A stretch of 43,479 nt of DNA from a bacterium (GTDB taxonomy: Bacteria > Vulcanimicrobiota > Xenobia > Xenobiales > Xenobiaceae): assembly GCA_017458675.1 (NCBI GenBank), contig JAFTAM010000094.1, forward strand, positions 1 through 43,479. The letters are read 5' to 3'. Both the position numbers and the translations under genes were made by a program. Below are positions 24,980-33,103 of the stretch, piece after piece. Positions within the stretch are counted from its first letter, which is position 1; every line of letters starts with the position of its first letter. The notes beneath the pieces were generated by a model. That model was given only the letters and a program-made list of their open reading frames with translations. It was not told the origin of the DNA and ran no database searches.

Positions 24980-25183
24980 TCAGCGAATTTCAGCGGCTTC
25001 GTAGCCGGCCTCGGCGATCGCCTCCCGCAGAGCCTCGTCCTCGGCGGCGCCTTCAACTTCGGCGCTCTTATCCTCCAGACTTACCTTGACGGAAGAGACG
25101 CCTTCCAGCTTTTCCAGAGCCTTTTTGACATGCTTAACACAATTCTGGCACATCATGCCCTCGATAATAATGACCTTTTTCAT
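24980..25183 (-). CDS. HMA-domain metal-binding protein (CopZ-like)
   Basis: A 67-residue protein that is one heavy-metal-associated domain, binding Cu(I) or similar soft metals. The metal site is GMMCQNC (Cys12 and Cys15). I start it at the ATG at 25183, preceded by CAGG, rather than 24 bases upstream, because the domain's first strand begins KKVIIIEGM. CopZ proteins usually carry copper to a P-type ATPase, but none is in this window. The fold call is secure; the metal and partner are inferred. Confidence 0.85.
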   Translation of the reverse strand: MKKVIIIEGMMCQNCVKHVKKALEKLEGVSSVKVSLEDKSAEVEGAAEDEALREAIAEAGYEAAEIR

Positions 25184-25246
25184 AAGAACCTGCCATAAAA
25201 AAAACATTAAGCCGCCCCCCGCAGTAGAGAGCAGCTGCCGCTTTCG

Positions 25247-25864
25247 CTAATTTCCGAAGACGTCGCTCTTGAGACGGCTGAGATCGATTTCCGCCGAACG
25301 CGTGCGCTTGACGGGCTTAGCCGCCGCAGCGGGAGTCTCGGCTGCCTTGCGCCGACCTCCGGAAGCGGTTCCGAAGCGCCGGCCTCCGCCTTCCGCCACT
25401 CCAAAACGGGAGGAACTGCCGGAAGAATCGGAAGCGCTTCGGGAACCGAAGCTGCTCCTGCTCTCGCCGAACATACCGGAAAGTTCGGATTTTTTAGATT
25501 CCCCTTCAGCCTGAGGGCGCTCCTTTTTAAGGCGTTCGGCCTCGGCGGCTCTGGCCGCAGCTTCCGCGGCGGCCTTCTCGGCCCGCCTCTTAGCCTCCAA
25601 AGCCTGCATCTCCCGCTGAGCCTGGCGCTCCTTCTCCAGACGCTCCGCCTCTTCCCTCTGCCGATTCTTTGCCTCTATGGCCGCCGTATCCAGACGCGGC
25701 AGATATTTCCAGGGCAGAACCGAACGGTCCGGCGGATAAAGCACGGAAGCTTTAATCTTATCCAAAAGACTGGGATCGCTTAAATATACATTTGGTACAG
25801 AATTTATTTTGGCCATATTAGTGTTTTTTGGCCAAGAAATATCTTTATCCTTCCCTATGCGCAT
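25247..25864 (-). CDS. Hypothetical coiled-coil, low-complexity protein
   Basis: Not recognised. The 205-residue protein is soluble with no signal peptide. Residues 1-60 contain an ordered-looking segment (VYLSDPSLLDKIKASVLYPP, then VLPWKYLPRLD). Residues 62-118 are a Glu/Lys/Arg/Ala-rich heptad region, almost certainly a coiled coil. Residues 120-180 are Ser/Gly/Arg-rich and disordered. The C-terminus returns to AKPVKRTRSAEIDLSRLKSD. The KPxKRTR piece resembles the repeats in the tail of topoisomerase III at the other end of this window. The start at 25864 is supported by an AAGGA ribosome binding site. It is divergent from ftsY. Confidence 0.6.
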   Translation of the reverse strand: MRIGKDKDISWPKNTNMAKINSVPNVYLSDPSLLDKIKASVLYPPDRSVLPWKYLPRLDTAAIEAKNRQREEAERLEKERQAQREMQALEAKRRAEKAAAEAAARAAEAERLKKERPQAEGESKKSELSGMFGESRSSFGSRSASDSSGSSSRFGVAEGGGRRFGTASGGRRKAAETPAAAAKPVKRTRSAEIDLSRLKSDVFGN

Positions 25865-26037
25865 ACTGGCTTTTCCTTTTTTTTGCCGCCGCCGGGCGCT
25901 CGCCCTGAACCGCTATAAAATTCAGTCTGTCCGGCCTGTTTCAAAGGGTGATTTATTTTTCTCTTGAATTGCTGAATTTCAAAAATCAGCGCCAGCTTAA
26001 AAAATTGATATATAAAAGAAAACAGGAAACATAAACT

Positions 26038-27285
26038 ATGCAAATGTTCAGCAATTTATTCAAACGCAGCTCGGAGAACGAAGCCAAGGAGGATAAGCAG
26101 CAGGAAGAACAGACCGCGGCAGAGATCGCGGAGAAAACGCCCGAAACCGAGGAACAGGACGGCGCGGAAGAGCCCGAAGCAGAAGCCGACGGCGAAGAAG
26201 CCGCCGAAGCGGACGGGGATGAAGAGCCGGAAGAGACCAAGGAGACCGCCAAAGGACTGCGCGGACTCTGGGAAAAGACCCGCAGATTAGCCTCCACTCC
26301 CGTCGATCCCTGGTTCTCCAAGATTTCTCAGGGTCTGGACAAAACCCGCCGGCAGTTTGTGGGCAGAATCAGCAATCTTTTCAGTACTTCCGGAAAAATC
26401 GACGAAGAATTCTGGGAGGAACTCGAGGACATTCTGCTGACCTCCGACGTGGGCTTAAAGGCCGCCAACACTATTTTGGACGAGCTGCGCCGGGTACAGA
26501 AGGAAAAGAAGATCAAGGACCCGCAGGAACTCAACAATGAAATTAAAGTCATTATCTCCCGCATTCTGCAGGCGGAAGCTGGCAACAACGGTCTGCATCC
26601 GGATAAGGACAAGCTTACCGTCATTATGATGGTAGGCGTCAACGGCACCGGAAAGACTACCACTACCGCGAAATTGGCCAGCAAATTCAGAGAAGAAGGA
26701 CACAAGGTCCTTTTGGCCGCCGCCGATACCTTCAGAGCCGCCGCCATCGACCAGCTTCAGGTCTGGGCCGATCGCATAAAGATAGACCTCATCCGCCACC
26801 AGGAGGGTTCAGATCCCGGCGCCGTCGTCTTCGACGCCATTGAAGCGGCCAAGGCCAGAGGCTGCAGCATAGTCCTTATCGATACGGCCGGACGTCTTCA
26901 CAACAAAAACAACCTCATGGAGGAGCTGCGCAAAATTAAGCGCGTCGCCAACAAGGCCTGTCCCGGCGCTCCCCACGAAACCCTGCTGGTCTTAGACGCC
27001 ACTACCGGCCAGAACGCCCTTGAACAGGCCCGCGTCTTCAACAACGTCACCGAGCTCACCGGACTTATCATGTGCAAGCTCGACGGCACCGGCAAGGGCG
27101 GAGTCGTAGTCGGCATAGGACAGGAATTCAATATTCCGGTGCGCTATATCGGCGTCGGCGAGGCCATAGACGATCTGCGCGAATTCAATCCCGAGCAGTT
27201 CCTCGACGCCCTCTTTGCCGCTCCCGACAATTATAAAAACATAGAGAAGCTCGAACAGGAGGAGGCTGCGGCAGAAGAGGAATAA
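26038..27285 (+). CDS. ftsY: FtsY, signal recognition particle receptor
   Basis: GTPase that receives SRP-ribosome complexes at the inner membrane for co-translational protein insertion. The 415 residues comprise an acidic, Glu/Ala-rich A domain (about 15-75), a four-helix N domain and the G domain. GTPase motifs are GVNGTGKT (200-207), DTFRAAAIDQL, IDTAGRLHNK (about 281) and the CKLDGTGKGG specificity loop. The FtsY/Ffh insertion box ends with AAIDQLQVW. The acidic A domain is typical of Gram-negative FtsY. A purine-rich AGGAAAC precedes the ATG. Confidence 0.96.
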   Translation: MQMFSNLFKRSSENEAKEDKQQEEQTAAEIAEKTPETEEQDGAEEPEAEADGEEAAEADGDEEPEETKETAKGLRGLWEKTRRLASTPVDPWFSKISQGLDKTRRQFVGRISNLFSTSGKIDEEFWEELEDILLTSDVGLKAANTILDELRRVQKEKKIKDPQELNNEIKVIISRILQAEAGNNGLHPDKDKLTVIMMVGVNGTGKTTTTAKLASKFREEGHKVLLAAADTFRAAAIDQLQVWADRIKIDLIRHQEGSDPGAVVFDAIEAAKARGCSIVLIDTAGRLHNKNNLMEELRKIKRVANKACPGAPHETLLVLDATTGQNALEQARVFNNVTELTGLIMCKLDGTGKGGVVVGIGQEFNIPVRYIGVGEAIDDLREFNPEQFLDALFAAPDNYKNIEKLEQEEAAAEEE

Positions 27286-27329
27286 AGCTCCTCCGCCCGG
27301 AGTTTTCGCAGTCTGAACACGACATTGCA

Positions 27330-27357
27330 GGTCTCCGGCCGCTAAAGCCGAGAGACC
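27330..27357 (+). other. Strong hairpin upstream of the ThrE-type exporter
   Basis: GGTCTCCGGC (27330-27339) pairs with GCCG-A-GAGACC (27347-27357) with a single bulged A and a 7-base loop. No T-run follows, so it is not a simple terminator. It sits 39 bp before the exporter start and could be part of its 5' leader. A weak stem followed by TTTT (27289-27306) may terminate ftsY. Confidence 0.4.
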
Positions 27358-27395
27358 GCGCTCATACGGAAGTCAGCTGAACAGAGGGAAAAAGG

Positions 27396-28181
27396 ATGGC
27401 GAAGCAGTACAGCAAGCACGCTCTGCGCAAGATAGCCGGTCTTTGCATCAAAACCGCCAAAGCGCTGATGGCCTCCGGCGCTGAGACCGCCCGCGTGGAA
27501 ACTACCGTCGAGCATATCGGCAAAGCCTGCGGCATACCGGTCGAAAGCTATGCTACGCCCACAGGCATAACCGTAACCGTTGGCAAGGAAGCTCCCATAA
27601 CCGTCGTCGCCCGCGTCAAATCCAGAACTATCGACCTGGCTAAAGTCATAGACGTCAACAACCTCTCGCGCAGTCTGGCCGCCGGAAGCATGGCCTTTCA
27701 GACTGCAGATAAAGCGATTGACGAAATCAGCCGCAAGCCCTCCATCTACAGCAACACGGTAATCTACATAGGACAGGCCCTGTGCTGCGCCGGCTTCGCT
27801 CTGCTGCTGGGGGGCGGACTCAGTTCGGTTATTCCGGCCATAATTGTCGGCGCTTTAGCCAAATATGCCGAAATTAAATGCAGCAGTCTGCCGCTCTTTC
27901 TGCTGGTATTTCTCAACGCCTTTTCGGTAACTCTCTTCGCAGATTTATGCGTGTTTCTCAATCTGGGCGTTGAGCACAGCATTATCGTAATCGCCGGCAT
28001 CATACCTCTGCTTCCCGGCTTATCGCTGACCAACGCTCTGGCCGACCTGGTAGCCGGAGAACTTCTCTCCGGAATGGCCAGACTTACCGAATCTACTTTG
28101 GTAGCCGCCGCTCTGGCCGCCGGCGCCGCCGTCGGCATAAGCGTGGGACAGCTTTTAACTCATCAGGGCCTGAGCGTATGA
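27396..28181 (+). CDS. Threonine/serine exporter, N-terminal half (ThrE family)
   Basis: Equivalent of the first domain of ThrE (DUF1212). The soluble N-terminal 110 residues include the conserved SGAETARVETTVEHIG and ESYATPTGITVTV motifs, followed by five membrane segments from residue 128. Together with the next gene it would form a complete exporter in the inner membrane; substrate by homology is threonine or serine, untested here. Its stop overlaps the next start (ATGA, 28178-28181). A GAGGG ribosome binding site precedes the ATG. The two-gene split is common in Firmicutes and some other anaerobes. Confidence 0.85.
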   Translation: MAKQYSKHALRKIAGLCIKTAKALMASGAETARVETTVEHIGKACGIPVESYATPTGITVTVGKEAPITVVARVKSRTIDLAKVIDVNNLSRSLAAGSMAFQTADKAIDEISRKPSIYSNTVIYIGQALCCAGFALLLGGGLSSVIPAIIVGALAKYAEIKCSSLPLFLLVFLNAFSVTLFADLCVFLNLGVEHSIIVIAGIIPLLPGLSLTNALADLVAGELLSGMARLTESTLVAAALAAGAAVGISVGQLLTHQGLSV

Positions 28182-28822
28182 CGGATCTGTTTATACGAAT
28201 GATAGGAGCGGCCCTCGGCGTAGTTGGCAGCGCCATAACCTTCCGCCTGCCCGTGCGCGCCATCTGGGGATGCACCATAGCCGGAGTGCTGGGCTGGGAA
28301 GCGGACGTGGCTCTTTCCGAATATGCAGGTCTGAACTCGGTTTACAGCAGCTTTATAAGCGCAATGATCATTTCCATATGCTGCGAATCGCTGGCCAGAG
28401 CCCTGCGCATGCCCGCCACCGTCTTTATACTGCCGGCCATTCTGCCTCTGGTCCCCGGAAAATACACCTATGATTCCATGCTCCATTTTGTCCAGGGCGA
28501 ACAGAATCAGGCCGTCTATTACGGAATGCGGGCCATGCTTATAGCCAGCAGCCTGGCCGTGGGAATGCTGTTCGGCGCTTCTATCTCCCGAAGCTTCATC
28601 AATCCTAATCTGCAGCATCTGCAGAAAAGCATCAAAGACGACTTTGCCATCTCCATAGCCGAACTGTTCGACGAAGGCGAAGAGATCCGAGAGAATCCCC
28701 CCGCCGGCAAACAGAAGAAAAAGTCCGCCGAAGGACGGCCGCACGGCAAAAAGGCGCTTAAAAAAAAGCGGCGCGCCTCGGCCAGACAAGCTGAACAGGA
28801 CAGGCATAAACCGAGAGAATAA
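28178..28822 (+). CDS. Threonine/serine exporter, C-terminal half (ThrE_2 family)
   Basis: Equivalent of the second ThrE domain (DUF3815/ThrE_2), about four membrane segments within residues 1-135. The conserved motifs ALGVVGSAITFRLPVRA and ILPLVPGKYTYDSML are present. Residues 160-214 are a strongly basic, soluble Lys/Arg-rich tail that is not part of the family domain and may be cytoplasmic. The gene overlaps its partner by four bases. No clear terminator follows; an inserted repeat element begins 116 bp downstream. Confidence 0.85.
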   Translation: MTDLFIRMIGAALGVVGSAITFRLPVRAIWGCTIAGVLGWEADVALSEYAGLNSVYSSFISAMIISICCESLARALRMPATVFILPAILPLVPGKYTYDSMLHFVQGEQNQAVYYGMRAMLIASSLAVGMLFGASISRSFINPNLQHLQKSIKDDFAISIAELFDEGEEIRENPPAGKQKKKSAEGRPHGKKALKKKRRASARQAEQDRHKPRE

Positions 28823-28937
28823 GCCAAGCCTTTTTGAGCGGCTCCATAAAGAAAACGCCATAACGCCGTATCGCCTCTGCTGCAGGCCGCTCCCTTCCGA
28901 ATGAGATTGCAGGGCAAAGATTCAGCGCTGCAGAATT

Positions 28938-29191
28938 CACTATCGGCAGGTTAAGTAAAAACAAGCTTTTAACATACATGCTTTGCACAGGTTTAGTTTT
29001 GCGGTGAAGCGAGCGTTCGAGCGAAGCGCAGTCGCGGAGCGAAGTGCAAAGCTGAACCGGCATAGCGAAAACATGCAGAACATGTTTGAAAGATCTTTCG
29101 CTGCACTCAGAATGACAAGGGAAACATTTTCAAGCATAATGCAAACACGCTATTATAACATTTTAAGCAAAATAACGCCTTAACTTAACGA
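28938..29191 (-). mobile_element. MITE-like element, copy A
   Basis: A 254-bp non-coding element flanked by a 15-bp direct repeat CAGCGCTGCAGAATT (28923-28937 and 29192-29206), which looks like a target-site duplication. Its ends are imperfect inverted repeats (reading inwards CTATCGGCAGGTTAAG on the left and GTCGTTAAGTTAAGG on the right). It is the reverse-complement relative of copy B (33104-33362), recognisably similar along its whole length. It carries the dispersed core at 29091-29118 and a central hairpin with 13-bp arms, GGTTTAGTTTTGC against GCAAAGCTGAACC. There is no transposase, so it would be non-autonomous. ORFs within it are artefacts. Its right end is 59 bp before the HD-domain gene. 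Confidence 0.7.
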
Positions 29192-29250
29192 CAGCGCTGC
29201 AGAATTTGCATTTGCAATATGCTTATTGAAAACAAAAGGCGGTCCGGACT

Positions 29251-30576
29251 GTGAAAAAATATAAGGAGAAGGTTCTCAGAGATCCTATTTACGGCGACAT
29301 CAGCATTCATCATCCTCTGCTGACGGAATTGATAGATTCTCCGCCCTTTCAGCGGCTTCGCCGCATCCGCCAGCTGGGCATGTGCTTCAGCGTATTCCAT
29401 GGCGCCGAACATTCCCGCTTCCAGCACGCCGTCGGGGCCATGTGGCTCATGCACCGCATCCTGAAAAACTGGCATGACAACAAACTTCTGAAGACAAAAG
29501 CGGAAATTATACTGGCCGCCGAAGCCGCCGCCCTCCTCCACGATATCGGGCACGGTCCCTTTTCCCACGCCCTGGAGCATACGTTTTCCCAAGTAGATCA
29601 TGAAACTCTGGGACAGAATATTGTACGCCTGATCCTGGCCCCTGTATTCAACAAATACGGTATTGATCCGGAAATTACAGTTTCTGTAATGAACGGCAGC
29701 TATCCGGAGCCTATCTATCACGAGCTGCTCTCCAGCCAGCTGGACGTCGACCGCATGGACTACCTGCGCCGCGACTCGCTCTTTACGGGCGCTAAATACG
29801 GAGTTTACGACATCGACCGCATTATTTACACTATTAAGCCCTTCCGCGAACCCGACGGGCGCTATTGCTGCGCCGTCGACCGCAAAGGCTGCGAGGCGGT
29901 GGAGGGCTATATTTTCTGCCGCTACTTCATGCACTGGCAGGTCTATCTGCACCGAACCGTGCGTTCTTACGAGACGCTTTTGAGAAAAATTTTAGAGAGA
30001 AGCCACGAATTATACCGGCGCGATCCCGACAGCCTGGAGATACCGGCCAATTTAAAATTTCTCTTTGCGGAGCCCGAAAGCAAAAATATATCCGTTCAGG
30101 AAAGCAGCGCCGAATTTCTGCACAGTTACATTCAAATTGACGATTTTGACTTCTATCACACCTTAAAACTCTGGATGAACAACTCAGATCCCGTTCTCTC
30201 CGATCTGGCCGAGCGTTTTTTAAACCGCCGCCCCTTCAAGGCTTTCGACGATCCAGGCAGCGAAAGCGTCAAGCATCAGATAATCAACTGCGTAAAAAAA
30301 CAAAAGGGCGAGCTCTGGCAATGGTATTACCTGACCGATACGCCGCAGAATTTAGGCTATACTCCCTACCAGCCCGGCAAAACCGCCTCCCCCATACGCA
30401 TTCTGAATAATCCGCCCAACGACTGGAAAGAGATCTCTCAGGCCGGCCGCACCAAAGCCATCGAAGCTCTCTCGGAGCCGATAAGCCGTCCCTTAATTAT
30501 GATACCGCACAGCTGCTACTATAAAATCGAACATCTCCTCAAAAAAGAACGTCCCTATCAGAGCAGCATATTCTGA
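29251..30576 (+). CDS. HD-superfamily phosphohydrolase (COG1078/dGTPase-like)
   Basis: A 441-residue metal-dependent HD phosphohydrolase related to dGTP triphosphohydrolases. The start is a GTG at 29251 preceded by GGCGG. The motif set is complete: RDPIYGDISIHHP and FQRLRRIRQLGM at the N-terminus, then the first metal His in SRFQHAVGAMWLMHRI, HD in ALLHDIGHGPFSHALEH (about residues 94-110), and Asp in SQLDVDRMDYLRRDS. Members act on nucleotides, but the natural substrate of this subgroup is unsettled. It stands alone on the plus strand, separated from the ThrE-type genes by the inserted element, which may supply its promoter. Confidence 0.88.
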   Translation: MKKYKEKVLRDPIYGDISIHHPLLTELIDSPPFQRLRRIRQLGMCFSVFHGAEHSRFQHAVGAMWLMHRILKNWHDNKLLKTKAEIILAAEAAALLHDIGHGPFSHALEHTFSQVDHETLGQNIVRLILAPVFNKYGIDPEITVSVMNGSYPEPIYHELLSSQLDVDRMDYLRRDSLFTGAKYGVYDIDRIIYTIKPFREPDGRYCCAVDRKGCEAVEGYIFCRYFMHWQVYLHRTVRSYETLLRKILERSHELYRRDPDSLEIPANLKFLFAEPESKNISVQESSAEFLHSYIQIDDFDFYHTLKLWMNNSDPVLSDLAERFLNRRPFKAFDDPGSESVKHQIINCVKKQKGELWQWYYLTDTPQNLGYTPYQPGKTASPIRILNNPPNDWKEISQAGRTKAIEALSEPISRPLIMIPHSCYYKIEHLLKKERPYQSSIF

Positions 30577-30695
30577 AGCGTTATAATTATCTGTTCCGTC
30601 CTAGGTTAAGGAAACGGTTAAAGCCTGATACTTTTCGGCTTCTTCGCCGTACTCTCACCGACGGGACGGAACCTGACGTTTTGTCCGCAGCAAAA

Positions 30696-30717
30696 AGCGC
30701 AGGCACTTGCCTGCGCT
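30696..30717 (-). terminator. Terminator of the prepilin pair
   Basis: AGCGCAGGC (30696-30704) pairs perfectly with GCCTGCGCT (30709-30717), loop ACTT. On the minus strand it is followed by five T residues (30692-30696 as A on the plus strand). It lies 39 bp beyond the stop of the downstream prepilin gene. Confidence 0.8.
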
Positions 30718-30756
30718 CAAAATCACAAATATATTTTTATACCGTTCAGATACAGA

Positions 30757-31692
30757 TCAGTTATTGGGAATGACCGTAATATCGTACTGAATAGTATAGG
30801 CGCTTTCGCGTTCGGCCAGACTGCTCAGAGTATCGAGCTTGGTCAGAGCCTGTCTGTTGCTGAGTTCTTTGTTGTCTTCAGTCGTACCGCCCTGCTCCTT
30901 GATGCCGTCGCCTAATTTCTGCTGGCTGCTGGTCAGACGTCTGCGCATCTCCTCCAGACGCACCGATTTAATAACCAACGTTACCGCGGGCTTTTGCACA
31001 GCCACATGAAAAGCCAGAATGCAGTCGGCCAATACCTGAGTTTTAACGCCGGTAGAATCATTGAAAAGCCCCATACCGGCCGGTTCTATATACTTCAGCA
31101 CCTCGGCTCCGGTAGCTAAAGGAGTCGGAATTTCCCGGCGAATCAGCCATTTATGGGGGCAGCTGGCAGCGCCGCCGCAGAGTTCCTTAATGCTGCCGCC
31201 GTATTTTTTGATATGCTCCGCATTATCCATCAGGGCGGCGTAATACAGTATAGTCTTGCTCCATTGAGGATTGCCGTCGGCATCGCGTCTGAAGAAAGCT
31301 GCGCCGCCTGCGTCGGGAGAAGCCTGACTGTTATAAGCCGATTCTAAAAAAAGAGCCTGACCGAAATGGGCCTTGCCGTCGCATAAACCTGTAGTTCTGT
31401 CCGCGTTAGATCCGTACACTCCGACCGTCTTATCTTCGGCGTTGTAACCGTTTAAATATATCAGTCCCATTGCGGTCAGACTGCCGCGCCTGATATCGTC
31501 CATGGCGAAAACGCCGATTTTGCGCATCATCGTCTGAGTGACCTGACGTCCCTCAATGCTGCGCCAGGAATCCATGCCGTATTGAACGACCGAAAACAGA
31601 GTCAGCATCAGCACGCTGAAAACGCCGGTAGTAATAATTACTTCAACTAAGGTTGCGCCACGGCGTATGCGTTTCTTTAAGCCTAGTCTCAT
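30757..31692 (-). CDS. Prepilin-like protein, GspJ-type size
   Basis: Begins with a short basic leader and a type IV prepilin cleavage site: Gly12 followed by ATLVEVIITTGVFSVLMLTL, with the essential Glu at +5. A prepilin peptidase would cut after Gly12, and the hydrophobic helix would pack into a pilus or pseudopilus. The 300-residue mature part is larger than a major pilin and is like minor pseudopilins such as GspJ; the body gives no further recognisable domain. It is downstream of another prepilin gene, 13 bp away, whose TAG stop overlaps this gene's AGGAG ribosome binding site. It may supply pseudopilins to the Gsp machine at 11.7-20.9 kb, but this is inference. Confidence 0.75.
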   Translation of the reverse strand: MRLGLKKRIRRGATLVEVIITTGVFSVLMLTLFSVVQYGMDSWRSIEGRQVTQTMMRKIGVFAMDDIRRGSLTAMGLIYLNGYNAEDKTVGVYGSNADRTTGLCDGKAHFGQALFLESAYNSQASPDAGGAAFFRRDADGNPQWSKTILYYAALMDNAEHIKKYGGSIKELCGGAASCPHKWLIRREIPTPLATGAEVLKYIEPAGMGLFNDSTGVKTQVLADCILAFHVAVQKPAVTLVIKSVRLEEMRRRLTSSQQKLGDGIKEQGGTTEDNKELSNRQALTKLDTLSSLAERESAYTIQYDITVIPNN

Positions 31693-31705
31693 GGTCTATC
31701 CTCTC

Positions 31706-32308
31706 CTAAAAGCTGGCGCTTTCATTGTAAAGCCGGCTCATTTCGCAATGCAGAGTTCCGTAGCCCTGCCGCTTGTTGTCTCCGCTCACGCCGCTTCCCC
31801 CTTCAGCGATACCATTTTCGTCTACATTGGGGCCCGCGCCGGTCTTGTACCACCAGACCTCGGCGTCGAGCTTAAGCAGACTGTTTTTGACGCCGAAGGG
31901 ATTATCGGTAGCCGTAGAGGTATCGTTGACGACCTTAGTTGAGGTCAGCTCCCAGATAAAGGTTGTATTGTTTAAATTCTTGACGCCGGAAGCCACAGGC
32001 TTACCATCGCCCTTGAGAAGCTTATTTCTTATATTAGCCGGATATTTTGAATCGTTGACAATATTGTACACTTCTTTAGTCAGCACCGATTCCGCCACCA
32101 CTATGCCGGCGGTCAAATCCACGGACTTCTGACTGGCTCTGGTGGAGCCCACAAAGACGGCCAAAACCAGCAGCAGGGTGATAGACATGATGCCTACCGA
32201 CACCATCAGCTCTATCAGACTGAAACCGCCCTCAGCCTTACGCCTCTCTTTTGTCCTGCGCCAGCCGCTCAGCAGCTTGCTTAAGGATAGCAAATTTTTA
32301 TATTCCAT
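31706..32308 (-). CDS. Prepilin-like protein, GspI/PilV-type
   Basis: A 200-residue protein with a 28-residue basic leader, then the prepilin site GG|FSLIELMVSVGIMSITLL with Glu at +5. The hydrophobic helix runs to about residue 48. The mature domain is small, with no recognised motif beyond the class. First gene of a two-gene unit with the larger prepilin downstream; shared translation is likely because the stop overlaps the next ribosome binding site. Its 5' region (32309-32584) is shared with the divergent mazG-like gene and holds an inverted repeat at 32463-32485. Confidence 0.78.
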   Translation of the reverse strand: MEYKNLLSLSKLLSGWRRTKERRKAEGGFSLIELMVSVGIMSITLLLVLAVFVGSTRASQKSVDLTAGIVVAESVLTKEVYNIVNDSKYPANIRNKLLKGDGKPVASGVKNLNNTTFIWELTSTKVVNDTSTATDNPFGVKNSLLKLDAEVWWYKTGAGPNVDENGIAEGGSGVSGDNKRQGYGTLHCEMSRLYNESASF

Positions 32309-32462
32309 TATTTAATTGCACCTTAACAGGCAGCAGAATTTCTCCGCTCCGTAATTCAAACCGTGTATAATATACGACACAGTTGTTCAGAATTCTTCAT
32401 ACATGAGCAAAATCCTCAATGCTGAATATATTCTGACAGCCTTATTTTACATTATACGACAA

Positions 32463-32485
32463 AATAACGTTATAAACCCGTTATT
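32463..32485. promoter_or_regulatory. Inverted repeat between prepilin and mazG-like genes
   Basis: AATAACG (32463-32469) and CGTTATT (32479-32485) are perfect inverted arms around a 9-base AT-rich centre, in the 276-bp divergent spacer. TATACGACA also occurs twice nearby (from 32371 and from 32454). Operator function is inferred from position and symmetry only. Confidence 0.35.
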
Positions 32486-32584
32486 AACGTAAAAAAAATC
32501 TTTTTTAACATGCAGGCGGACGTTTCGGAGCCTCAGGCGCAGTCCGGATCCCGGCCTCGCGTCCCGGTTAAGGAAAAAAACAGT

Positions 32585-32950
32585 ATGGAAAATTTGCCGT
32601 TTTCAGAAAACATCACTCTCCCGGAGCTGCAGAGCTATATCCTCGGCAAATGCCGCCAGAGAGGCTTCGACAGAGCCTCCGACCTGGAAATATATCTGCT
32701 GCTGACCGAAGAAATCGGGGAGATGGCTAAAGCCATCCGCAAAAAAAGATCTCTTTTCGAGGAGACCGCCAGGGACGGCGCGCCCGCTGCGGAGGCGCCC
32801 GACAAGGCCGCCAAAATCCAGGCAAATCTGGCCGAAGAGATGGCGGACGTATTGAGCTACCTGCTCGATCTGGCCAACCGCTTCGGCGTAGACCTGATCA
32901 AAGCGCTGCAGGCCAAAGAGGCGATCAACGAAACCAGAGTCTGGAAATAA
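32585..32950 (+). CDS. MazG-like nucleotide pyrophosphohydrolase
   Basis: A 121-residue all-helical MazG-family protein that would hydrolyse nucleoside triphosphates to monophosphates and pyrophosphate, a house-cleaning role. The metal-binding EExxE ... ExxD signature is present: LTEEIGEMAKAI and, after a short insertion, LAEEMADVLSYLLDLANRF. I use the ATG at 32585, which has an AAGGA ribosome binding site, instead of one 75 bases upstream that would add a Pro/Gln-rich non-family segment. Convergent with lysC across a 426-bp spacer that contains element copy B. Confidence 0.85.
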   Translation: MENLPFSENITLPELQSYILGKCRQRGFDRASDLEIYLLLTEEIGEMAKAIRKKRSLFEETARDGAPAAEAPDKAAKIQANLAEEMADVLSYLLDLANRFGVDLIKALQAKEAINETRVWK

Positions 32951-32951
32951 G

Positions 32952-33016
32952 AAGCGCATAGCTTCAAAGTCTTCGCTGACGCTCATAAAAGAGGCGAAAA
33001 CTGACGCTATACGCTT
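32952..33016. repeat. Long imperfect hairpin after the mazG-like gene
   Basis: AAGCGCATAGC (32952-32962) and GCTATACGCTT (33006-33016) pair at 10 of 11 positions, with a further inner stem. It begins 2 bases after the mazG-like stop. No T-run follows on the plus strand, so terminator function is uncertain. Confidence 0.35.
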
Positions 33017-33103
33017 AAAACGGCAGACAATATCCCGCTCAGACCCGCGGTTCAGATTTACGGCGGCAGACGCTGCGCGCTCAAAAGCAGACGGTACGGG
33101 GCC

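Noticed and set aside
28940..29183. Small frames with VILSAAKDL and FAALRMT inside element copy A
   Set aside because: These are the well-known spurious translations of the dispersed core; there is no ribosome binding site or conserved product.
30593..30672. Perfect 9-bp inverted repeat GTTCCGTCC ... GGACGGAAC around 62 bp after the HD gene
   Set aside because: Arms are short and far apart, with no T-run and no relation to other repeats; chance is plausible.
32510..32584. Upstream ATG for the MazG-like protein
   Set aside because: It adds 25 low-complexity residues outside the family. The ATG at 32585 has a good ribosome binding site.
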